A DNA stretch of 64,000 nucleotides from JAUWCL01 sp964599375 (GTDB lineage Bacteria; Krumholzibacteriota; Krumholzibacteriia; Krumholzibacteriales; Krumholzibacteriaceae): assembly GCA_964599375.1 (NCBI GenBank), contig CAZREW010000010.1, positions 45,500-109,499 on the forward strand, in the 5' to 3' direction. The notes beneath the pieces are model-generated. The model had not been told where the DNA came from, made no database searches, and saw nothing but the letters and a program-made list of their open reading frames with translations. The stretch's first letter is position 1, and every line of letters begins with the position of its first letter. The position numbers were made by a program, and so were the translations under genes. This document shows, piece after piece, positions 52,696 to 62,553 of the stretch.

Positions 52696-55061
52696 AAACG
52701 ATGAACGAAAGGATCGCGAGGCTCAGAAGGCAGAGTATCGAAGCTGAGCCTGTCATAAGCATGGAGAGAGCGCTGCTCTTGACGAGGTTCTATTCGGGAG
52801 GACAGGCTGAGAGGCATCCTGTGCCTGTCGCGAGGGCTATGGCTTTCAAATACATCCTCGACCACAAGAGCCTGTGCATCAACCCCGGTGAATTAATAGT
52901 GGGGGAGAGAGGGCCTGCGCCCAAGGCTACGCCTACGTATCCGGAGATCTGTACTCATACGCAGGCTGATCTCGAGGTACTGGACACGAGAGAGAAGGTC
53001 AGATTCTCTGTACCGCAAGAGGCAAAGAAGATACAAGAGGAGGAGATAGCTCCATTCTGGAGGGGAAGATCGATCAGGGACCGGCTGTTTGAAGAGGTGA
53101 GCGAGGAGTGGAAGGATGCTTATTCGGCAGGTATCTTCACCGAGTTCCAGGAACAGAGGGCGCCCGGGCATACGGTTCTCGATGACAAGATCTACAGGAA
53201 GGGACTCGACGATCTGCGCGAGGAGATCCGGACCAGCGTGGAATCTCTGGATTTCTTCGGGGATCCCCAGGCCCTGGAAAAGAGGGAAGAACTTGAAGCG
53301 ATGGACATCGCGGCCGGCGCTCTGATCGGATACGCAAAGAGATACTCGGAACTCCTCGCCGGTACGGCCATCGATGAAAAGGATCCTGTGAGAAGAACGG
53401 AACTCGAGGAGATGTCGAGGATCTGCTCTAAAGTCCCCGCACAAGCGCCGGAGACCTTCTGGGAAGCACTTCAGTATTACTGGTTCGTTCATCTTGGCGT
53501 CATCACCGAGTTGAACACTTGGGACTCGTTCAATCCTGGCAGGCTGGACCGGCACCTCTATCCATTTTATCAGAAAGGGATAGAGGACGGTTCGTTGACG
53601 AAGGAGAGGGCGAAGGAGATACTCCAGTCATTCTGGATAAAGTTCAATAACCAACCGGCGCCTCCAAAGGTAGGTGTTACAGCGCAGGAAAGCAGTACCT
53701 ATACTGATTTCTGCCTGATCAATCTTGGCGGCGTGGATGAGAGTGGAGAGGATGCGGTAAACGAGCTTACGTTCATGATACTCGATGTCATAGAAGAGAT
53801 GCGTCTTCTTCAGCCTGGTTCGATGGTCCAGATAAGCAAGAAGAATCCTGAGGAGTATCTCAAGCGGGCCCTGAGGATAATACGGACCGGTTATGGCCAG
53901 CCGTCGATATTCAACACCGAGGCGCTCGTCCAGGAGATGACAAGGATGGGCAAATCAATCGCTGACGCGAGGAACGGCGGAGCGAGCGGTTGCGTCGAGA
54001 CCGGAGCCTTCGGCAAGGAGAGCTATATCTTGACAGGATATTTCAATGTTCCCAAGGTGCTAGAGCTCACTCTGCATGACGGAGTCGATCCACGGACGGG
54101 AAAACGCCTGGGTCCGGAAACGGGGCTGCCGGGATCGTTCGATAGTTTCGACCGGTTCTACGGAGCGTTCGAAATGCAGCTCCGGCACTTCATCGATTTA
54201 AAGATAGAGGGCAACCTTTTGATCGAGCGGCTCTGGTCCACACTTCTGCCAGCGCCATTTCTGTCGCTTCTGATCGACGACTGCATCAAGTCTGGTATGG
54301 ACTACAACTCCGGAGGGGCAAGATACAACACGTCGTACATACAGGGGGTAGGGTTGGGGACCATAACGGACTGTCTGGCGGCCATCAGGTGGCACGTCTT
54401 CGACAGGAAGACGATGACCTTTGACGATCTCGTGGAGGCTCTGGACGTGGATTTTTCGGGCGCTGAGGGGCTTCGCAGAAAGCTGCTGGAAGAAACGCCG
54501 AAGTACGGCAACGACGAAGCCTACGCGGACATGATGGCGGTGAGGGTCTTCGAAAGCTACTTCGGGGCGATCGACGGCAGGCCGAACACGAAGGGGGGCC
54601 ATTTCAGGATCAACCTGCTCCCCACCACATGCCACGTCTATTTCGGCAGCGTCACCGGAGCACTTCCTGATGGAAGGAGGGCCTGGGAGCCCCTGTCGGA
54701 GGGAATATCGCCGGTGCAGGGTGCCGACAGGAAAGGACCGACTGCGGTTCTCCGCTCCGCTTCCCGCATAGACCATCTGCGCACAGGGGGCACGCTGCTT
54801 AACCAGAAGTTCACTCCAGGGGTTCTGGAGAGCGAGGATGGAATCGCCGCCGTAGCTCACCTCGTGCGTTCCTACTTCAGGATGGACGGGCACCATATAC
54901 AGTTCAACGTCGTCGACGCTGAGACGCTCAGGAAGGCTCAGAAGGCGCCTGAGAAATACCGCGACCTGATCGTGAGGGTGGCAGGGTACAGCGATTACTT
55001 CGTAGACCTGGGCGTTGACCTGCAGAACGAGATCATAAAGAGGACCGAGCACGGGTCGTAG
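52692..55061 (+). CDS. hypD: Trans-4-hydroxy-L-proline dehydratase (glycyl radical enzyme HypD)
   Basis: A 789-residue glycyl radical enzyme that dehydrates trans-4-hydroxyproline to 1-pyrroline-5-carboxylate. Thiyl Cys434 and base Glu436 (SGCVETG) and radical Gly765 (RVAGYSDYF) fall at the same numbers as I recall for the Clostridioides difficile enzyme, which also has 789 residues. Long stretches such as PETF..ALQ.YWFVHLGV and KFNNQPAPPKVG also agree with my recollection of it. This favours hydroxyproline over choline, glycerol or propanediol as substrate. proC, which would reduce the product to proline, is not nearby. Not related to the hydrogenase HypD at 41817. Confidence 0.87.
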   Translation: MKTMNERIARLRRQSIEAEPVISMERALLLTRFYSGGQAERHPVPVARAMAFKYILDHKSLCINPGELIVGERGPAPKATPTYPEICTHTQADLEVLDTREKVRFSVPQEAKKIQEEEIAPFWRGRSIRDRLFEEVSEEWKDAYSAGIFTEFQEQRAPGHTVLDDKIYRKGLDDLREEIRTSVESLDFFGDPQALEKREELEAMDIAAGALIGYAKRYSELLAGTAIDEKDPVRRTELEEMSRICSKVPAQAPETFWEALQYYWFVHLGVITELNTWDSFNPGRLDRHLYPFYQKGIEDGSLTKERAKEILQSFWIKFNNQPAPPKVGVTAQESSTYTDFCLINLGGVDESGEDAVNELTFMILDVIEEMRLLQPGSMVQISKKNPEEYLKRALRIIRTGYGQPSIFNTEALVQEMTRMGKSIADARNGGASGCVETGAFGKESYILTGYFNVPKVLELTLHDGVDPRTGKRLGPETGLPGSFDSFDRFYGAFEMQLRHFIDLKIEGNLLIERLWSTLLPAPFLSLLIDDCIKSGMDYNSGGARYNTSYIQGVGLGTITDCLAAIRWHVFDRKTMTFDDLVEALDVDFSGAEGLRRKLLEETPKYGNDEAYADMMAVRVFESYFGAIDGRPNTKGGHFRINLLPTTCHVYFGSVTGALPDGRRAWEPLSEGISPVQGADRKGPTAVLRSASRIDHLRTGGTLLNQKFTPGVLESEDGIAAVAHLVRSYFRMDGHHIQFNVVDAETLRKAQKAPEKYRDLIVRVAGYSDYFVDLGVDLQNEIIKRTEHGS

Positions 55062-55079
55062 GGAGTAAAAAAGGCACTG

Positions 55080-58000
55080 TCAGTTCGATTTTATAATTAC
55101 GACCGTCATGTCATCCGCCTGACGCACGTTGCCGGTGAAGGATTTCACGTCAGCTATAATGAGTTCCTTTAACTTTGCGGCTGACAGCACGGAGGTATCG
55201 GTCGAAGATAGAAGGAGCTCCAGCCTGCGCTGATCATAGAAATCCTTCGCTTGGTTGAGCGCCTCGGTCACGCCGTCAGTGAAAAACACCAGGACATCAC
55301 CAGTTCCAAGCCTTATCTTGTCCTCCCTGTATCTGCTGTCGTTCAGCGCGCCGAGAGGAAGACCATGACCTGCGCCATCGAGCATTCTGACCTTTCCTCC
55401 GGCCTTGATGAGCGGAGTGCTGAAGCCGGCGATCGTGTAAGTGACCTCCTTTTTCAGCACGTCTATATTCGCCAGGCAGAGCGCCGTGTACATCTTCTCA
55501 TCAGTCTTGTAATAAAGAGAACGGTTCAGTCTGTCAGCGACATCGGCAGGCGAGGAGTACTCGTCGGTTCTCGAGTAGATCATCCCACTAGACATCACCG
55601 CTATCATTGCGGCCTGCATCGCCTTTCCGGATACGTCCCCGACGGCTACGCCGAGTTTCGTCCTCCTGTCGTCTATCCAGAAGATATCGTAGAAATCTCC
55701 ACCGACCTCATTTGCGGGAATGCAAATGCCTGAGACTTCCATTCCTTCGATCACAGGATCCGAATGAGGCATAATCGACATCTGCGCATCATGAGCGGTC
55801 TGGAGCTCAATCTTCATCCTGATGTTCTGAACGCGTCGCCGGTAGATGAGGATGACGAAAGCCGCCACCACCAGGAGGACGACTATACGGAACCACCATG
55901 TCTTCCAGAATGGAGGCTCGATCACGATAGCTACAGATGCTCCCTGTTCGTTCCATATGCCGTCATTGTTCGAAGCCTTTACCCTGAAAGTGTACCTGCC
56001 GGGAGGAAGGGTCGTGTAAGTCGCGAATCTCTTCTCGTAATCGGTATATACCCAGTCCTGGTCCAGGCCATCCATCTTGTAAGCGTACCTGTTCTTCTCC
56101 GGAGCGCTGAATTCCAGAGCGGCGAACTCGAATGAAAAGACGTAATCCCTGTAAGTAAGGTGTATTTTGTCTATTTCGGATATCGGCCTGTCGAACTTTA
56201 CTTTCTCGTTCAGTTTCGTGAAGGATGTGATCACTACGGGAGGAATAAAAGGGTTGTCCTTGATCTGAGAGGGGAAGAAGGCATTGAATCCATTGGTCCC
56301 GCCGAAGAACATCTCGCCTGATGGAGAAAGGAAGAAGGAGTTGCCGTTGAACTCGTTGCCCTGAAGCCCGTCACGCTCGTTATAAGATTTGCATATCTTT
56401 TCACGCGGGTCGAACCTGCATATCCCGTTATTAGAACTCAGCCAGAAGTTGCCGTACTCATCCTCCAGCGCGCCGTAGATCGAGTTGCTCGGAAGACCGT
56501 CCTTTTCAATGTAAGCGGTGAATGTCTCTTTCCCACTATCAAAAGTCACGAATCCGCCGCCCCACGTCCCCATCCAGAGAAAACATCTCTCATCCTCGAG
56601 AATCGAGAAGACGAAGTCGCTGTTTATACTCGTCGAATCACCCGGATCATTCTTGTAGGCGATGAAGGTGCCATGCTCCCTGTCCATCCTGTTGAGTCCG
56701 CCGCCCTGAGTGCCTAGCCAGAACCTCCCATCGCTGTCTTCGAAGATCACCCTTATAAAGTCGTTGCTTATGCTCGATAGGTCCGCCGGATCATGGACAT
56801 AGCGGGTGAATCTGCCAGTAGTCTTGTCCATCCTGTTCAAACCGCCGCCGTTCGTGCCTATCCAGAGGTATCCGTCACGCGCCTCATATATCGATCTTAT
56901 CTGGTCGTGACTTATGCTCGATGGATCGGCAGGATCGTTGCGGTAAGTGTGGAACCTCCCGGTCTTTCTGTCCATCCGGCAGATTCCACCGCCGTTCGTG
57001 CCTATCCAGAGAGTTCCTCCCCGGTCCTTGTAAACGACCCTCACGATGTCCGAGCTCAGGCTGTATGGATCAGCCGGGTCGTGCCTGTGGTGCGTGTATT
57101 TTCCCGTTTTTCTGTCGAGGAGATCGAGCCCGCCACCATGAGTGCCGATCCAGAGCTTGCCGGGTTCATCCTCGAGTATCGACCATACGATCGGATGGCT
57201 CAATGAATTGACTCCGTTGGGATCATAGCGGAAGTGAACAAATTTCTTTCTCTTCAGATCGAACTTGTTTGCGCCGCCTCCATATGTGCCGAGCCAGATC
57301 ACACCGGAGCGGTCCTCGTAGATATCATAGATCTCATTGTAGCTGATGCTCTCCGGGTCATTCGGATCGTTGACGAACGTCAAGAATTTTCCGGTCAGCG
57401 GATCATACCTGCACAGGCCTCCGCCGTTCGTCCCCAGCCAGATCATTCCATTGCTGTCCTCGAGTATGGCGAAGACAGAAGAGTGACTGAGCCATTCGGG
57501 ATTATCAGGGTCTGCCTGGTAATTCGTGAACGACTCCGTCTTCATGTCCATTACAGCTGCTCCACCTCCGTTGGTCCCTATCCAGAGGTTGCCCTGGCGG
57601 TCCAGGGACAGCGCTGTTATCGAATTGTCAGGTAGGGTGGAGGGGTCTTCGGGATCGTGCTTGAACGACCGGAACCTTCCCGTATCAGGATCAAGACGGC
57701 AGAGTCCTCCTCCGGTAGTACCGATCCATATATAGCCGTTCGTGCAATGGCATATCGACGCGACCCTGTCCGCGCTGAGACTCGCCGGGTCAGCCGGATC
57801 GTGGAGATACCTTGTGAATATACCGGTGCTTATGTCAAGGTGGTTGAGACCCTGGTCAGTACCGACCCATATATCCCCTCTGGAGTCCTCATGGATGCAG
57901 TTGACCATGTCGTTGCTGAGCGTAGTCGGATCGTCGAGATCAGACCTGTAGTGTATGAAGATGTCCTTATCCCTGTCATATCGGTCGAGGCCCTTCAGGA

Positions 58001-58361
58001 AGGTCCCCGCCCAGAGAGTCCCGCGGCTGTCGACGAGCAGGGCAAGGATATGGTTGTACCCGAGACTGTTCGTGTCCTCCGGATCGTGCCTTATGATCGC
58101 GAAATGATATCCATCATACCTGTTGAGGCCATCCTCGGTCGCGAACCATATGAATCCCTCATTGTCCTGGACGATCGAATAGACGATGGTCTGGGAAAGC
58201 CCCTCTTCGATAGAGAGCTCCTCGAACCTCATGCGGTTCTCCTGACCATGCGAGTCTGCGCCGATGATGACAACGAATACGGCGGAGATCAGGAGTATTT
58301 TTAATAACGATCTTGCGTCCGACGGGAAGGAAGGATCTACTTCCCGGAACCTTGCTTTCAT
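55080..58361 (-). CDS. Reg_prop sensor with SpoIIE/RsbU-type phosphatase output
   Basis: A 1093-residue membrane sensor. After an N-terminal hydrophobic segment (LLKILLISAVFVVIIG) come about 13 Reg_prop blades of the type LWIGTNGGGLNRMD, filling residues 45-640 and enough for two seven-bladed propellers. Most are joined by a FxxYxxDPxDPxSLS linker. A Y_Y_Y domain (about 700-770) and one membrane helix (WWFRIVVLLVVAAFVILIY) follow. The cytoplasmic output is a PP2C/SpoIIE serine phosphatase (about 850-1093; GGDFYD, GVAVGDVSGKA, FFTDGVTEA, DDMTVV) rather than a histidine kinase. It probably dephosphorylates an anti-sigma antagonist; no such gene adjoins. Start ATG 58361 follows a G-rich site. 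Confidence 0.87.
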   Translation of the reverse strand: MKARFREVDPSFPSDARSLLKILLISAVFVVIIGADSHGQENRMRFEELSIEEGLSQTIVYSIVQDNEGFIWFATEDGLNRYDGYHFAIIRHDPEDTNSLGYNHILALLVDSRGTLWAGTFLKGLDRYDRDKDIFIHYRSDLDDPTTLSNDMVNCIHEDSRGDIWVGTDQGLNHLDISTGIFTRYLHDPADPASLSADRVASICHCTNGYIWIGTTGGGLCRLDPDTGRFRSFKHDPEDPSTLPDNSITALSLDRQGNLWIGTNGGGAAVMDMKTESFTNYQADPDNPEWLSHSSVFAILEDSNGMIWLGTNGGGLCRYDPLTGKFLTFVNDPNDPESISYNEIYDIYEDRSGVIWLGTYGGGANKFDLKRKKFVHFRYDPNGVNSLSHPIVWSILEDEPGKLWIGTHGGGLDLLDRKTGKYTHHRHDPADPYSLSSDIVRVVYKDRGGTLWIGTNGGGICRMDRKTGRFHTYRNDPADPSSISHDQIRSIYEARDGYLWIGTNGGGLNRMDKTTGRFTRYVHDPADLSSISNDFIRVIFEDSDGRFWLGTQGGGLNRMDREHGTFIAYKNDPGDSTSINSDFVFSILEDERCFLWMGTWGGGFVTFDSGKETFTAYIEKDGLPSNSIYGALEDEYGNFWLSSNNGICRFDPREKICKSYNERDGLQGNEFNGNSFFLSPSGEMFFGGTNGFNAFFPSQIKDNPFIPPVVITSFTKLNEKVKFDRPISEIDKIHLTYRDYVFSFEFAALEFSAPEKNRYAYKMDGLDQDWVYTDYEKRFATYTTLPPGRYTFRVKASNNDGIWNEQGASVAIVIEPPFWKTWWFRIVVLLVVAAFVILIYRRRVQNIRMKIELQTAHDAQMSIMPHSDPVIEGMEVSGICIPANEVGGDFYDIFWIDDRRTKLGVAVGDVSGKAMQAAMIAVMSSGMIYSRTDEYSSPADVADRLNRSLYYKTDEKMYTALCLANIDVLKKEVTYTIAGFSTPLIKAGGKVRMLDGAGHGLPLGALNDSRYREDKIRLGTGDVLVFFTDGVTEALNQAKDFYDQRRLELLLSSTDTSVLSAAKLKELIIADVKSFTGNVRQADDMTVVIIKSN

Positions 58362-58538
58362 TCCCGACCCCCCTGGATTCAGGAGTTCAGTCTCAGGGCC
58401 CACCTATATTAATAATACGTCGCCAAGTGAAGAATGATTCTCTTTCAGCTGGATCTGGTGCCAGGCGATGATAGCCCGAGCAGGCTGCCATATTCAAGTA
58501 AGTTAATCGTCACAGGGTCCTTACTGCCCCTCACATGC

Positions 58539-58567
58539 TTGAGAATGCCCGTGAAAAGGTGTAGAAT
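58539..58567 (+). promoter_or_regulatory. Promoter of the 684-residue membrane protein gene
   Basis: TTGAGA (58539-58544), exactly 17 nt, TAGAAT (58562-58567); both boxes match 5 of 6. The start codon is at 58615. The rest of the 58362-58614 gap shows no gene. Confidence 0.6.
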
Positions 58568-58614
58568 CAGATGGTATCAAAGGGGTAGAGGACTTCCCGC
58601 GAAACAGGACATGT

Positions 58615-60669
58615 ATGACCGCAGGAAAACGCCTGGCAGAACATCCCGGACTGATCGACGCAGTACTGCTCTGTCTGGCCCTGGCGCTTGGCATCGCTTC
58701 CACGTTGAGAAGTCTCGGCACTGGAAGTATAACGCTCAAGGCCTCGCTGCTCCTCGGGACTGCCATTCTGCTGGCCATAAGGCCTCTGGCAGGATTGATA
58801 GAAAGGCATGAAGGAAGAGGAGGCGGGAGGGGAACTGTCCTGGCTGTGATCCTCGGCGCCCATCTCATCGCGACCCTCTTCTTCTTCCCGCCAGAGGACG
58901 TTCTAGATTCAAGGCCGGTGATCACGCTCGATCACGCACTGCATTACCAGCAGGTCGTCAGAGCCACAGAGGTCTTCGGCGACTCGCACAGGCTGTACGC
59001 GTACGACCCATATTTCATGGCCGGATACCCCGGGGGGACCGTATTCGATATAGACTCGAAGGGAGTTGAGCTGTGGTGTGTAATGATGCGTTTCGCGGAT
59101 ACAGCAAGGGCTTTCAAGATCTTCATATTCGCGGGGTATATGCTCCTTCCGCTCACGATATACGCCGGCAGCAGGCGACTCGGATTCAGCTTCGATGAAT
59201 CGGTGCTTTCAGTGCTCCTGCTCCTCGCCTTCTGGCACTGGGGAAGGCCGTACGTCGGACAGTTCAGGTTCGCCGGGATGTTCTCGTACCTGATAGTATC
59301 CCACATGTCGGTATATATCATCGGATTGTTCAGATCCTTCCTGAGAGGGCAGAGGGCTTGGCCACTCTGGATAGCGGGGCCCCTGGTCTTTTTTATCCAT
59401 CCCACGGCGGCCGTGCTCCTTCCCGTTCCCTTTCTGGCTCTTTTCTTCTCCGAGAGGAAGCGGGTCGAGGCGGGCGAGACTCACAGGAGATGGGAGGTCA
59501 GGGCGCTCACCGGACTTCTCTCCTGGTGCCTGCTGGTGATCGCTGTTAATTCGATCTGGCTAGTCCCATTTTTCCGGTACCTCGATATCAAGGTCGCCTC
59601 AGAGACATTTTTTCAGACTGAGGGGCCGATGAGGCTGCTGGCGCTCTTATTACGTCCCGGCAATGCTCCTGCTCTTCTGATCGTCGCTCTGGCTGTAGCC
59701 GGAACTTTCCATCTTTTACGTAAGGGCAGGGCGGGCGACGCGGCGGGTCCGGCGGCAGGGAGCCTATTTCTACTCGCCGTTGCTGCCTTCGGCATATACC
59801 TTCCTGTATTTGACCAGATGGAGCCTGGGAGGTTCCTCGTGCCGGCCGTCATTTTCATGTCACCGCTGGCAGGGGCCGGGATGATGATGATACTTCAAGG
59901 CGCGGGGAGGATCGTCCTTTCGAGGAGCCTCGGCAGGCCCGCGTTGGCGGCTGTCCTTATTTCTCTTCTCGTGAGTTCTCCGGTATTAGCTCTTCTTTCG
60001 TCCAGAGGATGGTATCGCCACACTTTAAGCACATCCATGACTCCTGAAGTCGGCGAGATGATAGATGCTCTAATCGCCTTGACAGAACACTCAGGAAGGA
60101 TCATGGTCGAGGACGGCCCGGCATGGAATTACGGGGACAGCTTCATACCGGCGATAATCCCTCAGTTTACCGGAGTCGAGCAGATAGGCGGGCCTTACCC
60201 TTGGGCCTATATCAGGCATAACTTCACGAATTTTCACATGTGCAGCGCCATGGGAAGACCGCTCCCGGAGATGGGAAGCGGTGAGCTCCGCCGCTATATG
60301 ATGCTGTACAACGTACGCTGGATCCTCACATCGACTCAGGAATGCCGCGAGTTCTTCGGAAAGGCAACCGGTTTCGATCTACTCTGGAGCTCGAGACATT
60401 TCTCTATCTGGGACGCTGGGCTTGACAGCGGATCGCTCGAAGCACGCGGCATCACCGTCTTGTCATCTTACGACCGGATCTATGTCACACTGAAGCCGGA
60501 CAAAGAGGGGAGAGTGCCGGAAAGGGTCCTTCTGCCTTATCACTGGGATCCGGGACTCCACATCGAACCTCCATCTGTCTTATTGAAGGAGTATGAGATG
60601 GAAGACCCCGTTCCTTTTATAATCCTCGAACCGAATGGGGAAAGCGATATCCTCATCAAGTTCAGATGA
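58615..60669 (+). CDS. Polytopic membrane protein, GT-C-like
   Basis: A 684-residue inner-membrane protein with about eleven helices and a soluble C-terminal domain. An acidic loop after the second or third helix (ITLDHALHYQQ) is placed like the DD/ED loop of GT-C glycosyltransferases. The general look is that of YfhO-like or '6-pyruvoyl-tetrahydropterin synthase-related' membrane proteins. A lipid-linked sugar donor is plausible. No catalytic assignment is secure. AGGA lies 7 nt before ATG 58615. Confidence 0.6.
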   Translation: MTAGKRLAEHPGLIDAVLLCLALALGIASTLRSLGTGSITLKASLLLGTAILLAIRPLAGLIERHEGRGGGRGTVLAVILGAHLIATLFFFPPEDVLDSRPVITLDHALHYQQVVRATEVFGDSHRLYAYDPYFMAGYPGGTVFDIDSKGVELWCVMMRFADTARAFKIFIFAGYMLLPLTIYAGSRRLGFSFDESVLSVLLLLAFWHWGRPYVGQFRFAGMFSYLIVSHMSVYIIGLFRSFLRGQRAWPLWIAGPLVFFIHPTAAVLLPVPFLALFFSERKRVEAGETHRRWEVRALTGLLSWCLLVIAVNSIWLVPFFRYLDIKVASETFFQTEGPMRLLALLLRPGNAPALLIVALAVAGTFHLLRKGRAGDAAGPAAGSLFLLAVAAFGIYLPVFDQMEPGRFLVPAVIFMSPLAGAGMMMILQGAGRIVLSRSLGRPALAAVLISLLVSSPVLALLSSRGWYRHTLSTSMTPEVGEMIDALIALTEHSGRIMVEDGPAWNYGDSFIPAIIPQFTGVEQIGGPYPWAYIRHNFTNFHMCSAMGRPLPEMGSGELRRYMMLYNVRWILTSTQECREFFGKATGFDLLWSSRHFSIWDAGLDSGSLEARGITVLSSYDRIYVTLKPDKEGRVPERVLLPYHWDPGLHIEPPSVLLKEYEMEDPVPFIILEPNGESDILIKFR

Positions 60670-60718
60670 ATCTGTCATACGCGCATCTGCCAGTTTCCAA
60701 ACGTCTTATAAGCCGCCG

Positions 60719-60747
60719 TTGACTTCAATCTGGATTTATAGTAAAAT
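60719..60747 (+). promoter_or_regulatory. Promoter of the second GT-C-like gene
   Basis: TTGACT (60719-60724), 17 nt, TAAAAT (60742-60747); both boxes match 5 of 6 at ideal spacing. It lies about 70 nt before ATG 60817. Confidence 0.65.
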
Positions 60748-60816
60748 GGGTGTCTAAGTCCGTATAAATGAAAGGAATTCGTAAAAGCATCTTCAGCTAA
60801 CGTACTACCGTTCACC

Positions 60817-62544
60817 ATGACTGAAAAAAGCCGCAACACGCTCGTAGTCTGCGTGCTTCTCGCTATTGTGGCCTTCCATACGGCGGTAGCGTGGCAGGAT
60901 TTCTCCACGCTCGCGAGAAACGGCTTCCTCTACGATGACAGCTTCTATGCCTTCCAGATAGCCCGTAACCTCGCGGAAGGCGCCGGGATGACATTCGACG
61001 GTATCCATCCCACCACAGGATTCCAGCCGCTGTATGTATTCATCCTCGTCCCGGTATACATGCTGGCCGGAAATCATCCGGCCCTGCCCGTGCATATCGC
61101 CCTGTCGATGCTGGCGATCTTTACGGGCATGACCGCGTATATTCTCTTCAGAATCACTAGAAGGTATGTCGGTTTCGCTGCTTCGCTTTCAGCCACACTC
61201 ATCTGGGCATTCTCACCGATCGTCACGAGGCAGACAGCCAACGGCCTGGAGACGGCGGTCGCTTCATTCATGATCGCTGCCAGCGTCTATTATTACCTCT
61301 CCAGGGTCAGGGGAGTAGAAGATCCTCCGGCGTTGAGATTCCTTGTGTTGGGTCTGCTGCTGGGACTGAGCGTTGTATCGAGGATCGACGGCACTTTTCT
61401 CGCCCTCGTAATGGTCCTGGATTACCTTTACATCCTGAGGCGCAGGGGAGTGTCACAAGCCTTCCTTCTACGAGTGGCCCTTGTCCCTGCCGGCGTGATC
61501 ATCTTGTACGGGCCATGGATCCTGTTCAATCTCATTGAGAGCGGCAGTGTAATCCAGGACAGTGGAAGAGCCACCAGGTTCCTGTCGCTCGCCTACGCGG
61601 CATACTTCGGTTACGGTCCTGAATCCCTCGCTTTCAAGGGCCCGGACGCTTCGTTCATCTGGACGCATCTAGAGCATGCGGTTTCCGCTCTGAAGGTCAT
61701 TCCGCCCGTGCAGGTGTTCTTCCGTTCAGCTGAAAGGCTCGATACCATGCTCGGCACAGGCGCCGTGTTCAGGGCCATAGGGAACGCGACCGGGTTCATC
61801 CTGCTCGCCGCGGCTGGTTTCACCATACTCGGCTGGCACCGGAAGAGAAAGCACTTGAAGAGAAGAGAGGTGGATTTTCTACTCTTCTACTCTGTGGTGC
61901 TAATGCTCTCGTATTCTTTCTACATATTCGGAGCTTTCTTTTTCCTTAGGTACTTCTACCCGATCTATCTGGTAGCGAGCATCTATCTTGCATTTTTCAT
62001 CCAGGACGGGTTTGACTGGCTGCGCGAGAGGTCGGTTCCAGTCAAAAGGGTGGCTGCGCTGTCGGCAGCCGTCTACATAATGGTGTTTTCAGTCTTCTCC
62101 TATTCGCAGGCCTTCAGGTCACATCCGGTGTATCCGTATTACGACATCGCCGGGTGGATAGACGCCAATACCCGTGATGACGACAGGATCGGCGTCTTTC
62201 AATGCGGGACGATAGGATACATGTGCGATCGCCGTGTGATCAACCTCGACGGGAAGGTGAACCGCACGGCCTTCTTCGCCCTGGAGAGCGGACACCTGAG
62301 TGATTATCTGAAGACTGAGAAGATCGATGTCGTCATAGACCACTTCAAGATCCTCGAGCTGTTCCTCGGGATCCCACCAGGCCGCCTGGAGGATTCGTGC
62401 ACGAAAGTGACCATTGGATCGATGTACCCCAGATGCGGGTGGTACGCATTTCGCAGGGCCCTGCTTGACAGGGAGAGCGTCGCGGGGGAGATATCCGATC
62501 CGGACTCGTTGATACTCGCGGGGCCTCTTCTAGAGAACGAATGA
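60817..62544 (+). CDS. GT-C family glycosyltransferase-like membrane protein
   Basis: A 575-residue protein with about twelve helices. The first periplasmic loop carries YDDSFYAFQIARNLAEG, the acidic DD motif of the PMT/ArnT-like GT-C family that uses polyprenyl-phosphate sugars, followed by GIHPTTGFQPLY. The C-terminal soluble part includes GVFQCGTIGYMC. Acceptor and sugar are unknown. No Shine-Dalgarno is obvious before ATG 60817. Confidence 0.72.
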   Translation: MTEKSRNTLVVCVLLAIVAFHTAVAWQDFSTLARNGFLYDDSFYAFQIARNLAEGAGMTFDGIHPTTGFQPLYVFILVPVYMLAGNHPALPVHIALSMLAIFTGMTAYILFRITRRYVGFAASLSATLIWAFSPIVTRQTANGLETAVASFMIAASVYYYLSRVRGVEDPPALRFLVLGLLLGLSVVSRIDGTFLALVMVLDYLYILRRRGVSQAFLLRVALVPAGVIILYGPWILFNLIESGSVIQDSGRATRFLSLAYAAYFGYGPESLAFKGPDASFIWTHLEHAVSALKVIPPVQVFFRSAERLDTMLGTGAVFRAIGNATGFILLAAAGFTILGWHRKRKHLKRREVDFLLFYSVVLMLSYSFYIFGAFFFLRYFYPIYLVASIYLAFFIQDGFDWLRERSVPVKRVAALSAAVYIMVFSVFSYSQAFRSHPVYPYYDIAGWIDANTRDDDRIGVFQCGTIGYMCDRRVINLDGKVNRTAFFALESGHLSDYLKTEKIDVVIDHFKILELFLGIPPGRLEDSCTKVTIGSMYPRCGWYAFRRALLDRESVAGEISDPDSLILAGPLLENE

Positions 62545-62553
62545 TCCGCTCTG

